Assembly (NCBI RefSeq): GCF_003957295.1
Contig: NZ_RQPJ01000002.1
Location: 682,001 to 746,000, forward strand
Length of the DNA stretch: 64,000 nucleotides
DNA from: Arenibacter aquaticus
GTDB lineage: Bacteria; Bacteroidota; Bacteroidia; Flavobacteriales; Flavobacteriaceae
Direction: 5' to 3'
Part shown: in pieces, positions 61,390 through 64,000 of the stretch
Layout: each line of letters starts with the position of its first letter
How positions within the stretch are numbered: position 1 is the first letter of the stretch
Made by a program: the position numbers and the translations under genes
Notes under the pieces: model-generated
The model's database searches: none
What the model was told of the DNA's origin: nothing
Seen by the model: the letters and a program-made list of their open reading frames with translations, nothing else

Positions 61390-62436
61390 TTATCTTTTCA
61401 TCTTCTGTTTCTTTAAAGGGTTCGCAATGAGCCCTTTGTATTCCTGTCGGTTTTTAAAGATATGTAAGGCCGCAAACACAGCTTCTTTAAAAGAGCTATG
61501 GTCTGCCTTTCCCTTTCCTGCTATTTCATAGGCCGTTCCGTGATCTGGAGATGTCCTCACCTTGTCCAGTCCTGCGGTAAAGTTTACCCCTTTACCAAAG
61601 GACAGGGTTTTAAAGGGTATAAGTCCCTGATCGTGATATGCGGCCAAAATAGCATCAAAATTCCTATAATTATCAGAACCAAAAAAGCTGTCTGCCGAAT
61701 AGGGCCCAAATACCAAATGCCCCTTATCAGACATTTCCTTGATTACCGGTTTAAGCACCTCATCGTCTTCCTTCCCAATAACCCCACTATCACCGCTATG
61801 GGGATTAATGCCCAAGAGAGCTATCTTAGGTCTTCTTATCCCAAAATCCATCTTTAAGGAATTCTCTATAGTCGTAATCTTGGACCTAATTAGTTTTGGG
61901 GTAATAGAAGATGCCACATCCTTTACAGCGACGTGATCTGTAAGCAACCCTACCCGTAATCCGTCCGAAACCATGAACATGAGACTCTCGCCGTTCAGCT
62001 CCTGAGCCAAAAAATCGGTATGACCAGGAAAATTAAATTCCTCAGATTGAATGTTGTTCTTATTAATAGGAGCGGTCACCAACACATCTATTCCGTCATT
62101 CTTTAAAGCATCCACTGCTGCCCGGAGCGACTTTAAGGCGTACTTGCCACTCTCGGCAGTTGCCTCTCCATACTTTATAGGAGTGTGCTCCTTCCATACA
62201 TTAACCACATTAATCTTGCCATCTATAGCCTTTGTGGCGTCATGTATCCCATTAAAATTAATATTCAAGCCCAAATCCGATTTTTGTTGGGAAATGGCCT
62301 TATTGGAAGCAAAAATAATGGGCGTACAAAAATCAAGCATACGGGAATCTTCAAATGTCCTGAGTACTACCTCGCACCCTATACCATTTAAATCCCCTAT
62401 GGATATCCCCAATTTTATCTTTCCAGCTTCCTGCAT
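61390..62436 (-). CDS. pdxA: 4-hydroxythreonine-4-phosphate dehydrogenase
   Basis: A 348-residue NAD-dependent enzyme of DXP-independent-branch pyridoxal phosphate synthesis (the PdxA/PdxJ route). Motifs: KLGISIGDLNGIGCEVVLRTFED, VTAPINKNNIQSEEFNFPGHTDFLAQEL, LGINPHSGDSGVIGKED, AAYHDQGLIPFKTLSFGKGVNFTAGLDKVRTSPDHGTAYEIAGKGKA (key AYHDQGLIPFK and SPDHGTA, with metal-binding His). Length fits the family. It is divergent from riboflavin synthase, with 70 bases between the starts. A pdxJ partner is not in the window. Confidence 0.96.
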   Translation of the reverse strand: MQEAGKIKLGISIGDLNGIGCEVVLRTFEDSRMLDFCTPIIFASNKAISQQKSDLGLNINFNGIHDATKAIDGKINVVNVWKEHTPIKYGEATAESGKYALKSLRAAVDALKNDGIDVLVTAPINKNNIQSEEFNFPGHTDFLAQELNGESLMFMVSDGLRVGLLTDHVAVKDVASSITPKLIRSKITTIENSLKMDFGIRRPKIALLGINPHSGDSGVIGKEDDEVLKPVIKEMSDKGHLVFGPYSADSFFGSDNYRNFDAILAAYHDQGLIPFKTLSFGKGVNFTAGLDKVRTSPDHGTAYEIAGKGKADHSSFKEAVFAALHIFKNRQEYKGLIANPLKKQKMKR

Positions 62437-62506
62437 ATTCTGTATTCGTTTAATATGAAATAAACCTCTAAATTTACATCACAAAACTACTTAATTAAAA
62501 CGACAC

Positions 62507-63097
62507 ATGTTTACTGGGATTATTGAAACTTTGGGAGAAGTAAAAAAATTGGAACAAGAAGGCGGAAATCTGCACCTGACCATAGCATCCCCTATTACCC
62601 AAGAATTAAAAATAGACCAAAGTGTAGCCCATAATGGAGTATGCCTAACCGTGGTAAAAATAGAAGGCGACCAATATACCGTAACGGCCATAGAAGAAAC
62701 ATTGCAAAAAACCAATTTAGAGGATCTGCAAGTAGGGGAAGGGGTAAACTTGGAACGGGCCATGGTACTTGGCGCAAGATTGGACGGACATATAGTTCAG
62801 GGGCATGTAGACCAAACCGGACAATGCGTAAAAATTGAAGAAAAGGACGGTAGTTGGTTTTTTACCTTTGAATATGATCCCCAATTAAATAATGTGACCA
62901 TTGAGAAAGGCTCCATTACCATAGATGGTACCAGCTTAACGGTTGTGGATTCCCAAAAAAACAATTTTAGCGTAGCCATTATTCCATATACCTTTGAACA
63001 TACCAGATTTAAAAACTATAAGGTGGGCACTAGGGTCAACTTGGAATTTGATGTGGTAGGAAAATATGTTTCCAGGTTATTGGAGCTAAGAAATTAG
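62507..63097 (+). CDS. ribE: riboflavin synthase alpha chain
   Basis: A 196-residue trimeric enzyme that dismutates two 6,7-dimethyl-8-ribityllumazines into riboflavin. It shows the duplicated lumazine-binding barrel: first half MFTGIIETLGEVKKLEQEGGNLHLTI ... VAHNGVCLTVV (residues 1-90), second half GHIVQGHVDQTGQCVKIEEKDGSWFFTF ... GSITIDGTSLTVVD (91-180). The N-terminal MFTGIIE is diagnostic. No FMN riboswitch pattern is visible in the short leader. Confidence 0.97.
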   Translation: MFTGIIETLGEVKKLEQEGGNLHLTIASPITQELKIDQSVAHNGVCLTVVKIEGDQYTVTAIEETLQKTNLEDLQVGEGVNLERAMVLGARLDGHIVQGHVDQTGQCVKIEEKDGSWFFTFEYDPQLNNVTIEKGSITIDGTSLTVVDSQKNNFSVAIIPYTFEHTRFKNYKVGTRVNLEFDVVGKYVSRLLELRN

Positions 63098-63175
63098 CAC
63101 CTTGAAAGGCAACATTTTTGCATGTCATTACTTTAAGTACTTGGGTGTACAAGGCTACCTTATAAAAAATCTATC

Positions 63176-63922
63176 ATGATGCTTTACACCTTATTGGGAG
63201 TTAGCCTGCTCTTTATAGGCATTGGATTTCTGGTTACCGAAAACAATGCCAAGTACCTCTTATCTGGCTACAACACCTTGGACGAAAAGGAAAGAAAGCG
63301 TTTCGATTTAAAAAAATACCTCCCTTATTTCAGAAAATCTCACATTGCTCTTGGGTCATCATTACTAGTACTGGGCCTCTTATTGCACTACGGAATAAGC
63401 GAAACGGCAAGCGGAATATTTCTAGGGGTCTACCCCATTTTAGCCTATATTTACTTTATACTAAAAAGCAATACCTATTGGACTGGCAAGCAAAACAGAT
63501 GGAATAAAATTGGCATTTATATCCTTATAGCTACTCTTGCTCTTATAATAGGTCTGCTAGCATTGGGGTTAATGGAAAGCAAACTGCAGATAACCCACAA
63601 TGAAATTGAATTCCGAGGGGTATATGGGGAAACCCTTGGGGCACGCGATATAAAATCTGTTGGCCTTACCAATACATTGCCGAAAATTACATCCAAATCC
63701 AACGGATTTGCACTAGGCGAAACTAGGAAAGGGTATTTTAGAACCCAAGACGGTGAGGCGGTAAAATTGATCCTCAATTCCAACATCAAACCCTATCTAC
63801 TTATTACCAAAATAAATAATGAAAAGATTTACTTTTCTTCCAAGGACAACTCCAATAGGCCATACTTCCATCAATTGGAAGAATCCCTACCCCATACTAT
63901 TGAATTCCATGATTTGGATTAA
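63176..63922 (+). CDS. DUF3784-like membrane protein with C-terminal PH-like domain
   Basis: A 248-residue membrane protein. Four transmembrane helices: MLYTLLGVSLLFIGIGFLVTE, SHIALGSSLLVLGLLLHYG, ASGIFLGVYPILAYIYFIL and WNKIGIYILIATLALIIGLLALGLM. The first half with NAKYLLSGYNTLDEKERKRFDLKKYLPYFRK is the DUF3784 pattern, whose members have no known activity. Residues about 150-245 look like a bacterial PH-type beta domain (QITHNEIEFRGVYGETL, ARDIKSVGLTNTLPKI, YLLITKINNEKIYFSS). It follows ribE by 78 bases. Function unknown. Confidence 0.8.
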   Translation: MMLYTLLGVSLLFIGIGFLVTENNAKYLLSGYNTLDEKERKRFDLKKYLPYFRKSHIALGSSLLVLGLLLHYGISETASGIFLGVYPILAYIYFILKSNTYWTGKQNRWNKIGIYILIATLALIIGLLALGLMESKLQITHNEIEFRGVYGETLGARDIKSVGLTNTLPKITSKSNGFALGETRKGYFRTQDGEAVKLILNSNIKPYLLITKINNEKIYFSSKDNSNRPYFHQLEESLPHTIEFHDLD

Positions 63923-64000
63923 TGCCGTAAATGAAGAGTTGCCATCTAATATGGCAGCGTCCACATCGGCATAAAAAAAACGCTAAAACCTTACAAATAA

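Noticed and set aside
62437-62506. FMN riboswitch ahead of riboflavin synthase
   Set aside because: The divergent gap is only 70 bases, AT-rich and without the conserved FMN-element helices.

Overview
The window looks like a chromosomal segment of a marine-type member of the Flavobacteriaceae (Bacteroidota). The evidence is the protein set: two TonB-dependent receptors, an OmpA protein with thrombospondin type 3 repeats, DUF5689/lamin-tail and Ig-like lipoproteins, a CAPAR-type sulfatase, a three-subunit transhydrogenase, a ComF protein and an AddAB pair. The promoters agree: several match the Bacteroidota TTG-N17..19-TAnnTTTG consensus, and Shine-Dalgarno sites are largely absent. No rRNA, tRNA, CRISPR array, transposase or integrase gene was seen.

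Layout. 0-13 kb: aldo/keto reductase Tas, exonuclease III, a TonB receptor, glycyl-tRNA synthetase, a coiled-coil membrane protein, ComF, an Ig-like lipoprotein, an omega-amidase-like enzyme, an ankyrin protein and a four-PAS histidine kinase with a single-domain response regulator. 13.4-18.8 kb: a TonB receptor translationally coupled to a DUF5689/lamin-tail lipoprotein, with a divergent secreted EEP nuclease/phosphatase; this may be a nucleic-acid or phosphoester scavenging module. 20.0-24.6 kb: an AT-rich accessory island of small single genes (methyltransferase, LysR, DUF2007, a tiny Gly/Ser/Lys protein, VOC, GNAT) separated by repeated hairpin elements. 24.6-35 kb: sulfatase, RidA, Lrp, pnt transhydrogenase, MlaE-F-D lipid transporter and an SDR. 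35-44.7 kb: AddB, OmpA, Kbl, AddA and a Mn-type superoxide dismutase.

44.7-45.9 kb is a gene-poor stretch. It holds a multi-branched inverted-repeat element and, most interestingly, two tandem copies of what look like a paralogous small RNA gene on the minus strand. Each copy has its own Bacteroidota-type promoter, the same 39-base conserved body and its own terminator hairpin.

45.9-64 kb is mainly housekeeping: UDG-like protein, RsmI, thymidine kinase, alanine racemase, MscL, aspartate-semialdehyde dehydrogenase, prolyl oligopeptidase (with an out-of-frame lipoprotein signal peptide upstream), an ABC ATPase, an ArfB-like hydrolase, a Gre-like factor, a DAO oxidoreductase, the start of fatty acid synthesis (AccC, AccB, FabH) with L32 and DUF177/YceD, PdxA, riboflavin synthase and a DUF3784-like membrane protein.

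All calls come from reading the sequence and from general knowledge of the families; no database search was run.
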